A stretch of 64,000 bases of DNA from Methylotenera sp. (GTDB lineage: Bacteria > Pseudomonadota > Gammaproteobacteria > Burkholderiales > Methylophilaceae). The notes under the pieces are model-generated. The model saw only the letters and a list, made by a program, of their open reading frames with translations, was not told the origin of the DNA and did not search any database. The position numbers and the translations under genes are program-made. The stretch is from positions 186,001 through 250,000 of the forward strand of contig JAKFVD010000017.1 in NCBI GenBank assembly GCA_021732365.1, read 5' to 3'. The number at the start of each line of letters is the position of its first letter. Position 1 is the stretch's first letter. Positions 8,893 to 17,899 of the stretch are shown here, in pieces.

Positions 8893-10074
8893 TTAAGCCT
8901 TTGCACGACTCTCTAAAATCTCTACTGCTGGTAAAGTCTTGCCTTCTAAAAATTCTAAAAACGCACCGCCTGCAGTTGAAATATAGCTAATTTTGTCATA
9001 AATATCATATTTTTGAATGGCTGCAATCGTATCTCCACCACCCGCCAAGGTAAACGCTTTGGTATTAGCAATGGCATGCGCGATGGTTTTAGTACCTTCA
9101 CCAAATTGGTCAAATTCAAACACACCAACAGGGCCATTCCAAACCACAGTACCTGCATTTTTGATAATCTCTGCTAATTCATTAGCAGATTTCGCGCCAA
9201 TATCAAAAATCATATCGTCCGCTTCTACAGAAGCCGCGTCTTTCTTCACTGCAGGCTCTGTTGCATCGAATTTCTTACCACAGACCACATCAACTGCAAT
9301 CGGTACTGCCGCGCCTCTTTGGCTCATTTTATCCATTAAGGTGCGCGCCACTGGCACTAAATCATCTTCACACAGCGATTTACCTACTTCGAAACCTGCC
9401 GCTTTTAAAAAGGTATTGGCAATACCACCGCCAACCACCATCTGGTCTACTTTTTCAGACAAGCTTTCTAATACAGTCAATTTAGTTGAAACTTTGCTTC
9501 CGCCGACAATCGCCACCATGGGGCGTGCAGGGTTCAACAATGCTTTGGTTAAAGCATCTAATTCTTCTGCTAATAACAACCCTGCGCAGGCGATTGGCGC
9601 AAACTTCGCCACGCCATGCGTGCTGGCTTCGGCACGGTGCGCGGTACCAAAAGCATCCATCACAAATACGTCACATAGCTTTGCATAGGCTTGCGCTGTT
9701 TCGTCTTTGTTCTTTTTTTCACCTATATTAAAACGACAGTTTTCCAAGATAACGAGTTCGCCAGTACCAACTTCAAAACCACCCTTGACCCAATCCTTAA
9801 TCAAGCGCACAGGTTTGTTTAGTTTGGCTGAAATCACATCTACTACTGGCTTAAGTGAATTCTCTTCTGAATAAACACCCTCTTCAGGGCGGCCTAAATG
9901 CGATGTCACCATCACGCTTGCGCCTTGTTTCAATGTATACTCAATGGTTGCCATACTGGCGGTAATACGCGCGTCTGAAGTCACTTTACCATCTAAAACG
10001 GGCACGTTTAAATCTGAACGAATTAATACTCGTTTACCGCGTAAATCTACATCTGTAATTTTAATAAATTGCAT
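8893..10074 (-). CDS. pgk: Phosphoglycerate kinase
   Basis: Interconverts 1,3-bisphosphoglycerate plus ADP with 3-phosphoglycerate plus ATP. Seen: [12 protein letters not shown] near the N-terminus, [40 protein letters not shown] and the nucleotide loop GGGDTIAAI. At 393 aa the length is typical. The ATG at 10074 is used rather than a TTG four codons upstream. gap lies only 23 bp upstream, so gap and pgk are cotranscribed and act on successive intermediates. Confidence 0.97.
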   Translation of the reverse strand: MQFIKITDVDLRGKRVLIRSDLNVPVLDGKVTSDARITASMATIEYTLKQGASVMVTSHLGRPEEGVYSEENSLKPVVDVISAKLNKPVRLIKDWVKGGFEVGTGELVILENCRFNIGEKKNKDETAQAYAKLCDVFVMDAFGTAHRAEASTHGVAKFAPIACAGLLLAEELDALTKALLNPARPMVAIVGGSKVSTKLTVLESLSEKVDQMVVGGGIANTFLKAAGFEVGKSLCEDDLVPVARTLMDKMSQRGAAVPIAVDVVCGKKFDATEPAVKKDAASVEADDMIFDIGAKSANELAEIIKNAGTVVWNGPVGVFEFDQFGEGTKTIAHAIANTKAFTLAGGGDTIAAIQKYDIYDKISYISTAGGAFLEFLEGKTLPAVEILESRAKA

Positions 10075-10097
10075 GATTAACCCCAAAAATCTGACAA

Positions 10098-11123
10098 CTA
10101 TTTTGCTTTCATTAACGCAGCAGCGGTATCTAACATACGGCAGCTAAAGCCCCACTCGTTATCGTACCAGGCCAGCACTTTAACCAAATTACCAATGACC
10201 ACCGTTTGCGTTGCATCAAAATTGCTAGATGTTTCGGTATGGTTGAAGTCTGATGAAACTAATGGCTCTGTGTTGTATGCCAAAATGCCTTTAAGCGCTC
10301 CCTCACTAGCCTCTTTTACAATCGCGTTCACTTCTTCTCGCGTCGTTTCTCGGCTGGCAACAAACGTTAAATCGACCGCCGACACATTGGCCGTAGGCAC
10401 ACGAATTGCAAAACCTGATAATTTACCTTTAAGCTCAGGCATCACTATACCCACAGCTTGTGCAGCGCCTGTTTTGGTTGGAATCATATTGAGTGCCGCA
10501 GCGCGGGCGCGATACAAATCACTGTGATGGCCATCTACCAGCAACTGATCATTGGTATAGGAGTGAATCGTGGTCATTAAGCCCGTTTCTACACCCAATT
10601 TTTCATGCAAGGCTTTTACCATTGGCGCCAAGCCGTTAGTGGTGCAAGATGCGTTAGAAATCACCGTCATGGCAGAAGTTAACACTTTGTCATTAACACC
10701 CATCACTACAGTCGCATCACAAGCATTTTTATCAGCAGGCGCTGAAATAATCACTTTTTTAGCACCGGCATCTAAATGCGGCTGACATTTCTCTTTAGTG
10801 CGAAATACACCAGTACACTCAAGCACTACATCAACGCTCAACGCTTCCCAAGGCAATTTGGAAGGGTCTTTTTCGTTAAACATGTGAATTTTGTCACCGT
10901 TAACGATCAAGTAGTGATGACCCGCCACATCTTGTTCATGACTCACCGTACCAGCCAATTTGCCGTGAATGGTATCGTGTTTCGTTAAATGCGCGTTACA
11001 TTCTGGGCTAGCCGTGCCGTTGATGGCTACAATTTGAATATCTTTCCGTTTTTGCTCATAAAAAGCACACAACACATTACGCCCAATACGCCCATAACCA
11101 TTAATTGCTACACGAATTGCCAT
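10098..11123 (-). CDS. gap: Glyceraldehyde-3-phosphate dehydrogenase, type I
   Basis: NAD-dependent oxidation and phosphorylation of glyceraldehyde 3-phosphate. Seen: the Rossmann start [11 protein letters not shown], the active-site [12 protein letters not shown] with catalytic Cys, the HSYTNDQ loop, IPTKTGAA, and the C-terminal [16 protein letters not shown]. It has the shape of the beta/gammaproteobacterial class that includes Epd. Its position between tkt and pgk favours GAPDH. It is probably cotranscribed with pgk. Confidence 0.95.
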   Translation of the reverse strand: MAIRVAINGYGRIGRNVLCAFYEQKRKDIQIVAINGTASPECNAHLTKHDTIHGKLAGTVSHEQDVAGHHYLIVNGDKIHMFNEKDPSKLPWEALSVDVVLECTGVFRTKEKCQPHLDAGAKKVIISAPADKNACDATVVMGVNDKVLTSAMTVISNASCTTNGLAPMVKALHEKLGVETGLMTTIHSYTNDQLLVDGHHSDLYRARAAALNMIPTKTGAAQAVGIVMPELKGKLSGFAIRVPTANVSAVDLTFVASRETTREEVNAIVKEASEGALKGILAYNTEPLVSSDFNHTETSSNFDATQTVVIGNLVKVLAWYDNEWGFSCRMLDTAAALMKAK

Positions 11124-11179
11124 TACATCACCCTTTCAAAAAGACGCATTTATCACTACTATTTCAAAGTCTACAAATA

Positions 11180-11207
11180 AAAAGAGCCTCTAAACGGAGG
11201 CTCTTTT
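11180..11207 (-). terminator. Terminator downstream of tkt
   Basis: An 11-bp stem AAAAGAGCCTC / GAGGCTCTTTT with a 6-nt loop; on the minus strand it ends in a TTTTTATTT tract. It separates tkt from gap. Confidence 0.85.
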
Positions 11208-11227
11208 AACAACAGGCTACTCTATAA

Positions 11228-13210
11228 TTACAACACTGACTTAGTTACAGCAACAACATTTTCTACTGTAAAGCCAAAATGTTTCATTAATGCGCCACCA
11301 GGGGCAGATTCACCGAATGTGTCGATACCAACAACTGCGCCTTCTAGGCCAACATATTTACGCCAGAAATCCGTTACACCAGCTTCAACTGCCACGCGTT
11401 TAACGCCTGGAGTCAACACGCTGTCTTTGTAAGCTTTATCTTGACGATCAAATACGTTAGTTGATGGCATTGAAACTACACGTACTTTAGTACCAGCAGC
11501 ATTTAGTTCAGCAGCAGCTTTAACAGCCAACTCTAGCTCAGAACCATTAGCGATAATGATGACTTGCGCGCCAGCTACGTCAGACAACACATAACCACCT
11601 TTACGCATTAATGCGAACTGTGCAGCATCATGTTTCATACCAGCTACGTTTTGACGGCTTAAGACTAAGCTAGATGGACCAGTAGTACGCTCAACCGCAG
11701 CAACCCAAGCTACCGCAGTTTCAGTTGAGTTGCCTGGACGCCATACATCCATATTCGGAATCAAACGTAGGCCAGCCGTATTTTCGATTGGTTGGTGCGT
11801 TGGACCATCTTCACCTTGACCGATAGAGTCATGTGTTAACACAGCAATGGTGCGTTGTTTCATCAATGCAGCCATACGCAATGCGCTTTTTGCATAGTCA
11901 GAGAACATATGGAATGTACCACCGAATGGGATTAAACCACCGTGCAATGCCATACCGTTCATAATCGCAAACATACCAAACTCACGTACGCCGTATGAAA
12001 TGTAGTTACCTGGTTTTTTCGCATCAACATGTACAAAGCTACCTGTTGAAGTCAAGTTAGAACCAGTCAAGTCAGCAGAACCGCCTAAGAACTCTGGCAA
12101 TAACGGCGCTAATGCGCCGATGACGTTTTGTGATGCTTTACGTGTTGCAACACCTTCTGCTTTTTCGTTTGTTGCAGCGACAATCGCATCAGTTGCTTCT
12201 TTCCAGTTAGCTGGTAAGTCGCCTGCCATGCGGCGTTTGAATTCTGCTGCTTCAGCTGGGAATGCTTTTGCGTATGCATCAAACTTGGCATTCCAATCGC
12301 CTTCTACTTTTGCGCCTTTAGCAGTTGCATCCCAACCAGCGTAAACGTCTGCTGGAATTACAAACGGCTCGTGCGCCCAACCGATGTTAGCGCGTGTTGC
12401 GGCAACTTCGTCTAAACCTAATGCAGAACCGTGGCAATCATGTGAACCTGATTTGTTTGGTGAACCCATACCGATGACTGTTTTACAGCAGATCAATGAT
12501 GGTTTGTCTGTTACTTTTTTAGCGGCAGCAATAGCAGCGCCAATCGCAGCAACATCGTGACCGTCTACTGACTGAACGTGCCAGCCATATGACTCAAAAC
12601 GTTTCGCTGTGTCGTCTGTGTACCAGCCTTCGATATGACCATCGATAGAAATGCCGTTGTCATCCCAGAATGCTGTCAATTTACCCAAGCCCCAAGTACC
12701 AGCCAGCGCACAAGCTTCGTGAGAAACGCCTTCCATCATACAGCCGTCGCCTAAGAACACATATGTACTGTGGTCAACGATGTCGTGGCCTGGTTTATTG
12801 AATTGATTTGCTAATAACTTTTCAGCCATTGCAAAACCTACACCGTTGGCAATACCTTGGCCTAATGGGCCAGTAGTCGTTTCAACGCCTGGTGCGTAAC
12901 CATATTCTGGGTGACCAGCGCATTTTGAATGCAATTGACGGAATGATTGTAATTCGCTCATTGGCAATGCATAACCTGTCAGGTGTAGCAATGAGTAAAT
13001 CAACATTGAGCCGTGACCATTAGAAAGTACAAAGCGATCGCGATTTGCCCACTCTGGATTTTTTGGGTTGTGACTTAAATGATTATTCCAAAGCTCTTCA
13101 GCAATTTCTGCCATGCCCATAGGCGCACCTGGGTGGCCAGAATTGGCTTTTTGCACTGCATCCATTGATAACGCACGAATCGCGTTGGCTAAGTCTTTAC
13201 GTGTTGCCAT
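11228..13210 (-). CDS. tkt: Transketolase
   Basis: Thiamine-diphosphate enzyme moving two-carbon ketol units between sugar phosphates (pentose phosphate pathway, and sugar rearrangement in the ribulose monophosphate cycle of methylotrophs). Seen: N-terminal [13 protein letters not shown], the ThDP-binding block [26 protein letters not shown], the second-domain [17 protein letters not shown], and [10 protein letters not shown] near the C-terminus. The 660-aa length is normal. The start has a good ribosome site (AGGGAG, 7 nt from the ATG). Its promoter must lie in the 365-bp gap shared with the divergent ligase gene. Confidence 0.97.
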   Translation of the reverse strand: MATRKDLANAIRALSMDAVQKANSGHPGAPMGMAEIAEELWNNHLSHNPKNPEWANRDRFVLSNGHGSMLIYSLLHLTGYALPMSELQSFRQLHSKCAGHPEYGYAPGVETTTGPLGQGIANGVGFAMAEKLLANQFNKPGHDIVDHSTYVFLGDGCMMEGVSHEACALAGTWGLGKLTAFWDDNGISIDGHIEGWYTDDTAKRFESYGWHVQSVDGHDVAAIGAAIAAAKKVTDKPSLICCKTVIGMGSPNKSGSHDCHGSALGLDEVAATRANIGWAHEPFVIPADVYAGWDATAKGAKVEGDWNAKFDAYAKAFPAEAAEFKRRMAGDLPANWKEATDAIVAATNEKAEGVATRKASQNVIGALAPLLPEFLGGSADLTGSNLTSTGSFVHVDAKKPGNYISYGVREFGMFAIMNGMALHGGLIPFGGTFHMFSDYAKSALRMAALMKQRTIAVLTHDSIGQGEDGPTHQPIENTAGLRLIPNMDVWRPGNSTETAVAWVAAVERTTGPSSLVLSRQNVAGMKHDAAQFALMRKGGYVLSDVAGAQVIIIANGSELELAVKAAAELNAAGTKVRVVSMPSTNVFDRQDKAYKDSVLTPGVKRVAVEAGVTDFWRKYVGLEGAVVGIDTFGESAPGGALMKHFGFTVENVVAVTKSVL

Positions 13211-13575
13211 AGTTTTCTCCCTAATGTTTACCTTGAAGTTTTACGATTCAAACTTGACTTAGCTTATTATTTTGACCAAAAAGAATGTAATAACAATATC
13301 TGATTGGTTATAGCAAAAATTTAAGTCTTACAGAAAATCCGATAAAACCTTGATTGAATTCTTCAAAAAGTTAGTTTTTTAACTGCTTTTTTGCAAATAT
13401 TAAATTATTGCCTAATTACCCTATTTGGGCAAGGGCTATGCCGCATTTGATAACGTAAATTAGTATTTATTTAAAAAATTTAAAGGCAATTATATTGAAA
13501 TTAATGTGCAAGCCTTAAGTGTGATAACACTATTAATTGCGTCACAGACTAGCTTAATTGTTTTACACTACCTGC
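13211..13575. other. Divergent intergenic region tkt / ligE
   Basis: An AT-rich 365-bp gap with no credible gene. It must contain the leftward tkt promoter and the rightward ligase promoter. I see only weak, short inverted repeats and cannot place promoter hexamers with confidence. Confidence 0.5.
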
Positions 13576-14460
13576 ATGAAATTAAGCCGCCATCTATTGT
13601 TAACCACTATATTAAGCGCAATTTTTTTGCTGTTTTTTACAGCTCAAATAATCGCCAAACAAAATCACACTGATTATCAAGCTGCTCAAAAATCATCCGA
13701 AATATTACTGGCAAAGGTATACCAAAGCGGCATTGATGTGCGTGAGTATTTGGTGAGTGAAAAATTTGATGGCGTACGAGCCGTGTGGGATGGAAACGCT
13801 TTGTACACGCGCACAGGCAGATTAATTGCAGCGCCAACTTGGTTTACAAAAGGCTTTCCTAAAGTACCACTTGACGGCGAGCTTTGGTTGGCAAGAGGTC
13901 AGTTTGATGCGTTATCTGGCGCTGTGCGCAAAGACAACCCAATTGATCAAGAGTGGCATGGTATATCTTATTTAGTGTTTGAACTGCCAAACGCCGCAGG
14001 CAATTTTGAGATGCGTGCAAAACGCATTACTGAAATTGTTAATGATGCCAATATTGCACACTTAAAAGCTGTGACACAATTTAGAGTTAAAGATGAAGCC
14101 GCATTAAAACGCAAGCTCAATCAAATGGTGGCTGCTGGCGCTGAAGGCCTTATGCTGCATAAAGCAGACGCACCTTACATAACAGGGCGCAGCGATGTAT
14201 TACTAAAATTTAAATTGCTTTACGATGCAGAAGCAACAGTTGTTGGGCACACCGCTGGGCGCGGAAAATATAAAGGCAAACTTGGCGCGCTGTTAGTAGA
14301 AACGCCTGATGGCATACGTTTTAAACTTGGCACAGGTTTCAGTGATGCGCAGCGCGAAAACCCACCTAAAATTGGCAGCCTTGTCACTTATACATATCGC
14401 GACAAAACACCCAATGGCAAGCCAAAGTTTGCCAGTTTTTTACGTGTGCGAAATGAATAA
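13576..14460 (+). CDS. ligE: Exported ATP-dependent DNA ligase, LigE type
   Basis: Minimal ATP-dependent DNA ligase of the Lig E class, which seals nicks through an enzyme-AMP intermediate. Seen: an N-terminal signal peptide (basic start, then LLLTTILSAIFLLFF, residues 6-22, cleavage near QIIA-KQ), the nucleotidyl lysine motif EKFDGVRAVWDG near residue 63, LDGELW, and motif V KFKLLYDAEATVVG, followed by a short OB-fold ending RDKTPNGKPKFASF. At 294 aa it lacks extra domains. The leader implies a periplasmic location; known LigE proteins act there, probably on incoming or extracellular DNA. The ATG at 13576 is taken because the upstream in-frame TTG adds nothing to the leader. Confidence 0.9.
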   Translation: MKLSRHLLLTTILSAIFLLFFTAQIIAKQNHTDYQAAQKSSEILLAKVYQSGIDVREYLVSEKFDGVRAVWDGNALYTRTGRLIAAPTWFTKGFPKVPLDGELWLARGQFDALSGAVRKDNPIDQEWHGISYLVFELPNAAGNFEMRAKRITEIVNDANIAHLKAVTQFRVKDEAALKRKLNQMVAAGAEGLMLHKADAPYITGRSDVLLKFKLLYDAEATVVGHTAGRGKYKGKLGALLVETPDGIRFKLGTGFSDAQRENPPKIGSLVTYTYRDKTPNGKPKFASFLRVRNE

Positions 14461-14476
14461 TTTCAATATTAATAAA

Positions 14477-14791
14477 CTACACAACTCTGCGGCTAGAGCG
14501 CATTACAAAACAAAATAAAGCCGTTAATATTAACCATGCCTGCGGTGGAATTTTTGATAACTCAATAGGCGTTTCATCACTTGCTTTTGCTTTGCTGACA
14601 TCTTGCCTACTGCTAGTATGCATTTGCGTTATATCGTTAGAGGCTAGCCTGATGACTGGCAAGCTGCTGCTCACTTTAGCGGTAGTGCCAACCTGAACGA
14701 CCCCGCCAACTGCCGCCATGCTGCTTGTAGACCCTATTGAAACAAAGCTGACTAATACAAATATCGTTAATTTTTTAACCATTTTTAACAT
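14477..14791 (-). CDS. Small exported protein with C-terminal membrane segment, unknown function
   Basis: A 104-aa protein that I do not recognise. Seen: an N-terminal signal peptide (MVKKLTIFVLVSFV, cleavage near SSMA-A), a Ser/Thr-rich middle, and a C-terminal Pro-Pro, about 15 hydrophobic residues and a basic end (RSSRR). This tripartite tail recalls sorting signals of the PEP-CTERM kind, but it lacks a clear PEP motif. It is convergent with ligE (16 bp between stops). The start could be the ATG at 14791 or the one at 14782, which has a GGA 8 nt upstream. It may be a lineage-specific gene. Confidence 0.5.
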   Translation of the reverse strand: MLKMVKKLTIFVLVSFVSIGSTSSMAAVGGVVQVGTTAKVSSSLPVIRLASNDITQMHTSSRQDVSKAKASDETPIELSKIPPQAWLILTALFCFVMRSSRRVV

Positions 14792-15119
14792 CCAATTTAA
14801 TTTAAAGACTTAAAGTAGTTAAGTCTTTGCAAATCGAATGCCAAATGTTGATTATTATAATAATCAATGAGTTAAATTATGTTGATGCCTACTTTATGTC
14901 GTGATTCTGACACTAATGTCAATAATGTTAAGTTAGTTCTAAAAACCACATACACATAATTTTTTGTCAAAAAATTATCCGCACCTCTGTCAGAACTCGC
15001 AAGAAAGCACCTACAGCAATATCAGTCATTGTCTTATTCGGTATTTTTTGCAAATGTCTAAAATTGCGTTTGTGTTCTGCACAACAACCTAAATTTTGTT
15101 TTTTCGAAAAGGAAATATC
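14792..15119. other. Divergent intergenic region with palindrome and AT hairpin
   Basis: A 328-bp gap without a gene. It holds a perfect 20-bp palindrome (14848-14867) and a perfect 10-bp AT-only stem with a 3-nt loop (14956-14978). It must contain the promoter of the BON-domain gene and probably that of the leftward small exported protein. Confidence 0.5.
14848..14867. promoter_or_regulatory. Perfect 20-bp palindrome, operator-like
   Basis: Half-site TTGATTATTA followed directly by its exact reverse complement. It lies 57-76 bp upstream of the leftward small exported protein and about 250 bp upstream of the BON gene. The A/T triplet pattern loosely resembles Fur/PerR-type sites, but no consensus is matched cleanly. 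Confidence 0.4.
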
Positions 15120-15428
15120 ATGAATATCAATCTAAAAAGTCTATTAATTATTGGTGCTTTAACGATGCCTTTACCTGCTTTTGCTGCAGATGGCGATACA
15201 GTGGGTACTGAAGTGGGTGACGCTGTTATTACCACTAAAGTAAAAGCTGAATTTGCTAAAGACAAAGCTGTTAGCGCTACTGATATTAAAGTAGAAACAG
15301 ACAGCAACGGTTTAGTACAATTATCTGGCACTGCAAAATCACAAGCCGAAGCGGATAAAGCTGTTGTTTTAGCTAAAAATGTTAAAGGTGTAACTGCTGT
15401 TAAAAACGATATTGTTGTAACACCATAG
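15120..15428 (+). CDS. Periplasmic single-BON-domain protein
   Basis: A 102-aa exported protein: signal peptide with hydrophobic core LLIIGALTMPLPAFA, cleavage near residue 22, then one BON domain (TTKVKAEFAKDKAVSATDIKV, SGTAKSQAEADKAV, KGVTAVKNDIVV). BON domains bind phospholipid surfaces; OsmY-like proteins of this size are periplasmic and often stress-induced. The start is set by AAGGA seven nt before the ATG. It is a single gene followed by a hairpin. The two-BON protein at 50751 in this window is a separate, lipid-anchored relative. Confidence 0.88.
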   Translation: MNINLKSLLIIGALTMPLPAFAADGDTVGTEVGDAVITTKVKAEFAKDKAVSATDIKVETDSNGLVQLSGTAKSQAEADKAVVLAKNVKGVTAVKNDIVVTP

Positions 15429-15469
15429 TAGCAATACTTTGTTTTAACCTTAGTTTATCTAAACTAAAT

Positions 15470-15490
15470 AACGGGGCCATGAGCCCCGTT
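15470..15490. terminator. Hairpin between BON gene and oxidoreductase
   Basis: Stem AACGGGGC / GCCCCGTT with loop CATGA between two convergent genes. The T tract is weak on both sides, so it is a probable rather than a certain terminator. Confidence 0.6.
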
Positions 15491-15496
15491 CTTAAT

Positions 15497-16516
15497 TTAT
15501 CGCACTATTTCTATAGCCTGCAAAACCATCTCAATCGTCCTGCAATTCGCTTTGGCGTCTTCAAAGGTTAGCAAAGGTTGCTTATCATTCAGCACACAAT
15601 CACTAAAATGCTCAATCTCTAAATTAAAGTGATTGCTTGGGGCAAAGCGTTCTTCTGCATATTTGCCATCTTCTGTTGCCCAGCTAATCACTGGTACATC
15701 GTTTTGAAATACCCATGTAGCATTGCATTTCACCCAGCCTTTTGTGCCGATGATTTCATATTCGGATTTGCGGCTACGCTCAAAGCTGATATCAAAGTTG
15801 CCAAAAAGCGCGCGGCCTTCTGTATCTATTCCAAAATCCAATACGCCGCTGGTCACGATATCGGCGCCATGTTCGTTTAGTTTGGCATGCGCGACCACTT
15901 TAACTGGCTCTAACGGTTTGCCATTTTTCTGGAAGCACCAGCGCAAGGAATGTATAGCGTATGGCCCAATATCCCACATTGCGCCGCCGCCATCTGACAT
16001 GCTGCGGTTGATGCGATACATACGCGCCTGCTTCATCAAAAAAGAAAAGCTGGCGCGGGCAGACAGTACATCGCCTATCAAGCCACTTTCAACAATTTCT
16101 TGTAGGCGCGCGTGTTGCGGGTGAAAGCGGTACATAAAGCCTTCCATTACCTTGACTTTAGCCTTTTTGGCGGCCGCTTCAATCGCCTCTATATCTTTAA
16201 GCGTCGTTGCCATCGGCTTTTCAATCAAGATATGCTTACCTGCGTTAATGGCTTTAATCGCCCATTCTGCATGCTCTTCATTGGCCATTGGGCAGTAAAT
16301 CGCCTCTACGTTAGGGTCATCTATCAGGCTTTGCAAATCATCATAGCAAGTTACGTTTTGATGGCAAGGCGCATATTTATCTAATGTCGCTTTAGCCGCA
16401 CCAGCGCGGCGGCTGGCAATGGCAACCAACTCAGAATTGGGCGCTTCGATAATCGCTGGCAGCAAGCGCTCATTGACGCGAGCGGCACCTAAGATGCCCC
16501 ATTTTAATTTTTTCAT
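15497..16516 (-). CDS. Gfo/Idh/MocA family NAD(P)-dependent oxidoreductase
   Basis: About 339 aa. Seen: N-terminal Rossmann fold WGILGAARVNERLLPAI, the conserved EKPMATT with the catalytic-type Lys near residue 95, and a C-terminal alpha/beta domain with the family's GAMWDIGPYAIHSLRW segment. Members oxidise or reduce sugars and related substrates (glucose-fructose oxidoreductase, inositol dehydrogenase, dimeric dihydrodiol dehydrogenase); the substrate cannot be read from the sequence. A GTG nine nt upstream at 16525 is an alternative start, but its spacing to AGGGAG is very short. It follows the thioredoxin-fold gene closely and is probably cotranscribed with it. Confidence 0.87.
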   Translation of the reverse strand: MKKLKWGILGAARVNERLLPAIIEAPNSELVAIASRRAGAAKATLDKYAPCHQNVTCYDDLQSLIDDPNVEAIYCPMANEEHAEWAIKAINAGKHILIEKPMATTLKDIEAIEAAAKKAKVKVMEGFMYRFHPQHARLQEIVESGLIGDVLSARASFSFLMKQARMYRINRSMSDGGGAMWDIGPYAIHSLRWCFQKNGKPLEPVKVVAHAKLNEHGADIVTSGVLDFGIDTEGRALFGNFDISFERSRKSEYEIIGTKGWVKCNATWVFQNDVPVISWATEDGKYAEERFAPSNHFNLEIEHFSDCVLNDKQPLLTFEDAKANCRTIEMVLQAIEIVR

Positions 16517-16534
16517 TTCAGTCACAATCTCCCT

Positions 16535-17107
16535 CTATTCAATCCATTTAATACTGCATCCAATACTGGCAATCTGCTCGCGCGGGCCTTCACCTGTTTC
16601 CGCAATCATCTTCATGGCATCAAACAAATCGCGTGTATTGTCAGCAGGCGGCTCTGGGTTACGGCCAGAAGCATCAAAGCGGCCGCGGTATTGCAGCTCA
16701 CCTTTCGCGTTAAAACCAAAAAAATCGGGCGTACACACCGCACCATAGGCTTTTGCAACTTCTTGTGTTTCATCCAAAGCATAGGGAAAACTAAAATGAT
16801 TCAGCCTTGCCTCTTCTTCCATCCTCTCAAAATTGTCATCTGGGTAGCGCACCGTATCATTACTTTGAACCGCAATACTATTGATGCCATATCGCTCAAG
16901 TTCAAGGCAAGTGACCACCATTCTTGTCTTAATGGTTTTAACATAAGGGCAATGGTTACAAATAAACATGACCAGTAGTCCATTTTTACCCATGATCATA
17001 TCGCGCGACACTAAGTTACCTTCTGCACCACTATAATTGACGGCGGGCAATTTGAAATCAGGGGCTTTCCAGCCAAAATCACACACAGGGGGATGTAAAC
17101 TTGCCAT
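16535..17107 (-). CDS. Thioredoxin-fold (AhpC/TSA-like) protein
   Basis: A 190-aa cytosolic protein of the thioredoxin-like family seen in many proteobacteria next to metabolic genes. Seen: PPVCDFGWKAPDFKLP at the N-terminus, the redox motif ICNHCPYVK (CxxC) near residue 50, AVQSNDTVRYPDD, AYGAVCTPDFFGFN and a C-terminal GCSIKW. It is likely a peroxiredoxin-like or thiol reductase; the physiological partner is unknown. It is divergent from rsmE (56 bp) and upstream of the Gfo/Idh/MocA gene in the same direction. Confidence 0.85.
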   Translation of the reverse strand: MASLHPPVCDFGWKAPDFKLPAVNYSGAEGNLVSRDMIMGKNGLLVMFICNHCPYVKTIKTRMVVTCLELERYGINSIAVQSNDTVRYPDDNFERMEEEARLNHFSFPYALDETQEVAKAYGAVCTPDFFGFNAKGELQYRGRFDASGRNPEPPADNTRDLFDAMKMIAETGEGPREQIASIGCSIKWIE

Positions 17108-17163
17108 GCTTTACTCCTTAATTAACTTATAATTTAATCTTAACACTTTCATTTTACGCCATC

Positions 17164-17898
17164 ATGTCAAACACACGATTTTATAGCGCAGAAAAATTGA
17201 GTATTGGTGCAGTAGTTCCACTATCCACTAGTGCTGCAACGCATGCCACGCGCGCCTTAAGATTAAATGTGGGTGACAAAATTAAGTTATTTAATGGAGA
17301 TGGATTTGATTACAACTGCGAATTAATCTCTATCAAAAAAAATGAGGTGATTTCGAGTGTTAAGTCTAGCCAAAAAATTGGCTCAGAATCACCGTTAAGT
17401 ATCACCTTGCTGCAAGGCATATCCAGCGGTGACCGCATGGATTACACCATTCAAAAAGCAGTTGAGCTAGGCGTAAATGCCATACAACCCATTTCAACAG
17501 AACGTAGCGTTGTCAAACTCAGCCAAGAGCGCGCGCAAAAGCGGCTTGAGCATTGGCAAAATATTGTCAACTCTGCATGCGAGCAATCTGGTCGCGCGTT
17601 TGTACCACTAGTTTTGACGCCTGTGAGCCTATCGCATTGGCTAGCAAACAATCCAGCCAAGAGTGATACGCGCATTTTGCTTAACCCTGTTGGCGCAGTA
17701 AAGATGGCTGATTTGGCAAAACCAATTGGCAATATTGCGCTGTTGATTGGGGCAGAGGGCGGTTTAAGCCAAGCAGAAATCAATGCCGCAACGGCAAATA
17801 GCTTTCAATCGATTATTTTGGGGCCACGCATTTTACGCACAGAAACGGCTGCACTAACGGCGATATCATCCATGCAAACACTGTGGGGTGATTTTTAA
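17164..17898 (+). CDS. rsmE: 16S rRNA (uracil-1498-N3) methyltransferase
   Basis: SAM-dependent SPOUT methyltransferase modifying U1498 of 16S rRNA. The 244-aa length is typical. Seen: an N-terminal PUA-like part with ATHATRALRLNVGDKIKLFNGDG, then the knot region LLQGISSGDRMDYTIQKAVELGV, the R.. CEQSGR segment, and the SAM-binding knot IGAEGGLSQAEI...LGPRILRTETA. The next gene starts one nt after the stop, so the two are cotranscribed. Confidence 0.95.
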   Translation: MSNTRFYSAEKLSIGAVVPLSTSAATHATRALRLNVGDKIKLFNGDGFDYNCELISIKKNEVISSVKSSQKIGSESPLSITLLQGISSGDRMDYTIQKAVELGVNAIQPISTERSVVKLSQERAQKRLEHWQNIVNSACEQSGRAFVPLVLTPVSLSHWLANNPAKSDTRILLNPVGAVKMADLAKPIGNIALLIGAEGGLSQAEINAATANSFQSIILGPRILRTETAALTAISSMQTLWGDF

Positions 17899-17899
17899 T

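Noticed and set aside
9017..9688. 223-codon open frame on the plus strand
   Set aside because: It is antisense to the fully conserved pgk gene and mirrors its codon pattern; no ribosome site or known family.
10098..11123. Erythrose-4-phosphate dehydrogenase (epd) instead of gap
   Set aside because: The two families are close, but the active-site segments fit GAPDH and the gene lies between tkt and pgk.
15293..15400. Second BON domain in the protein at 15120
   Set aside because: The protein is only 102 residues with one BON repeat after the signal peptide; the two-domain protein is the one at 50751.
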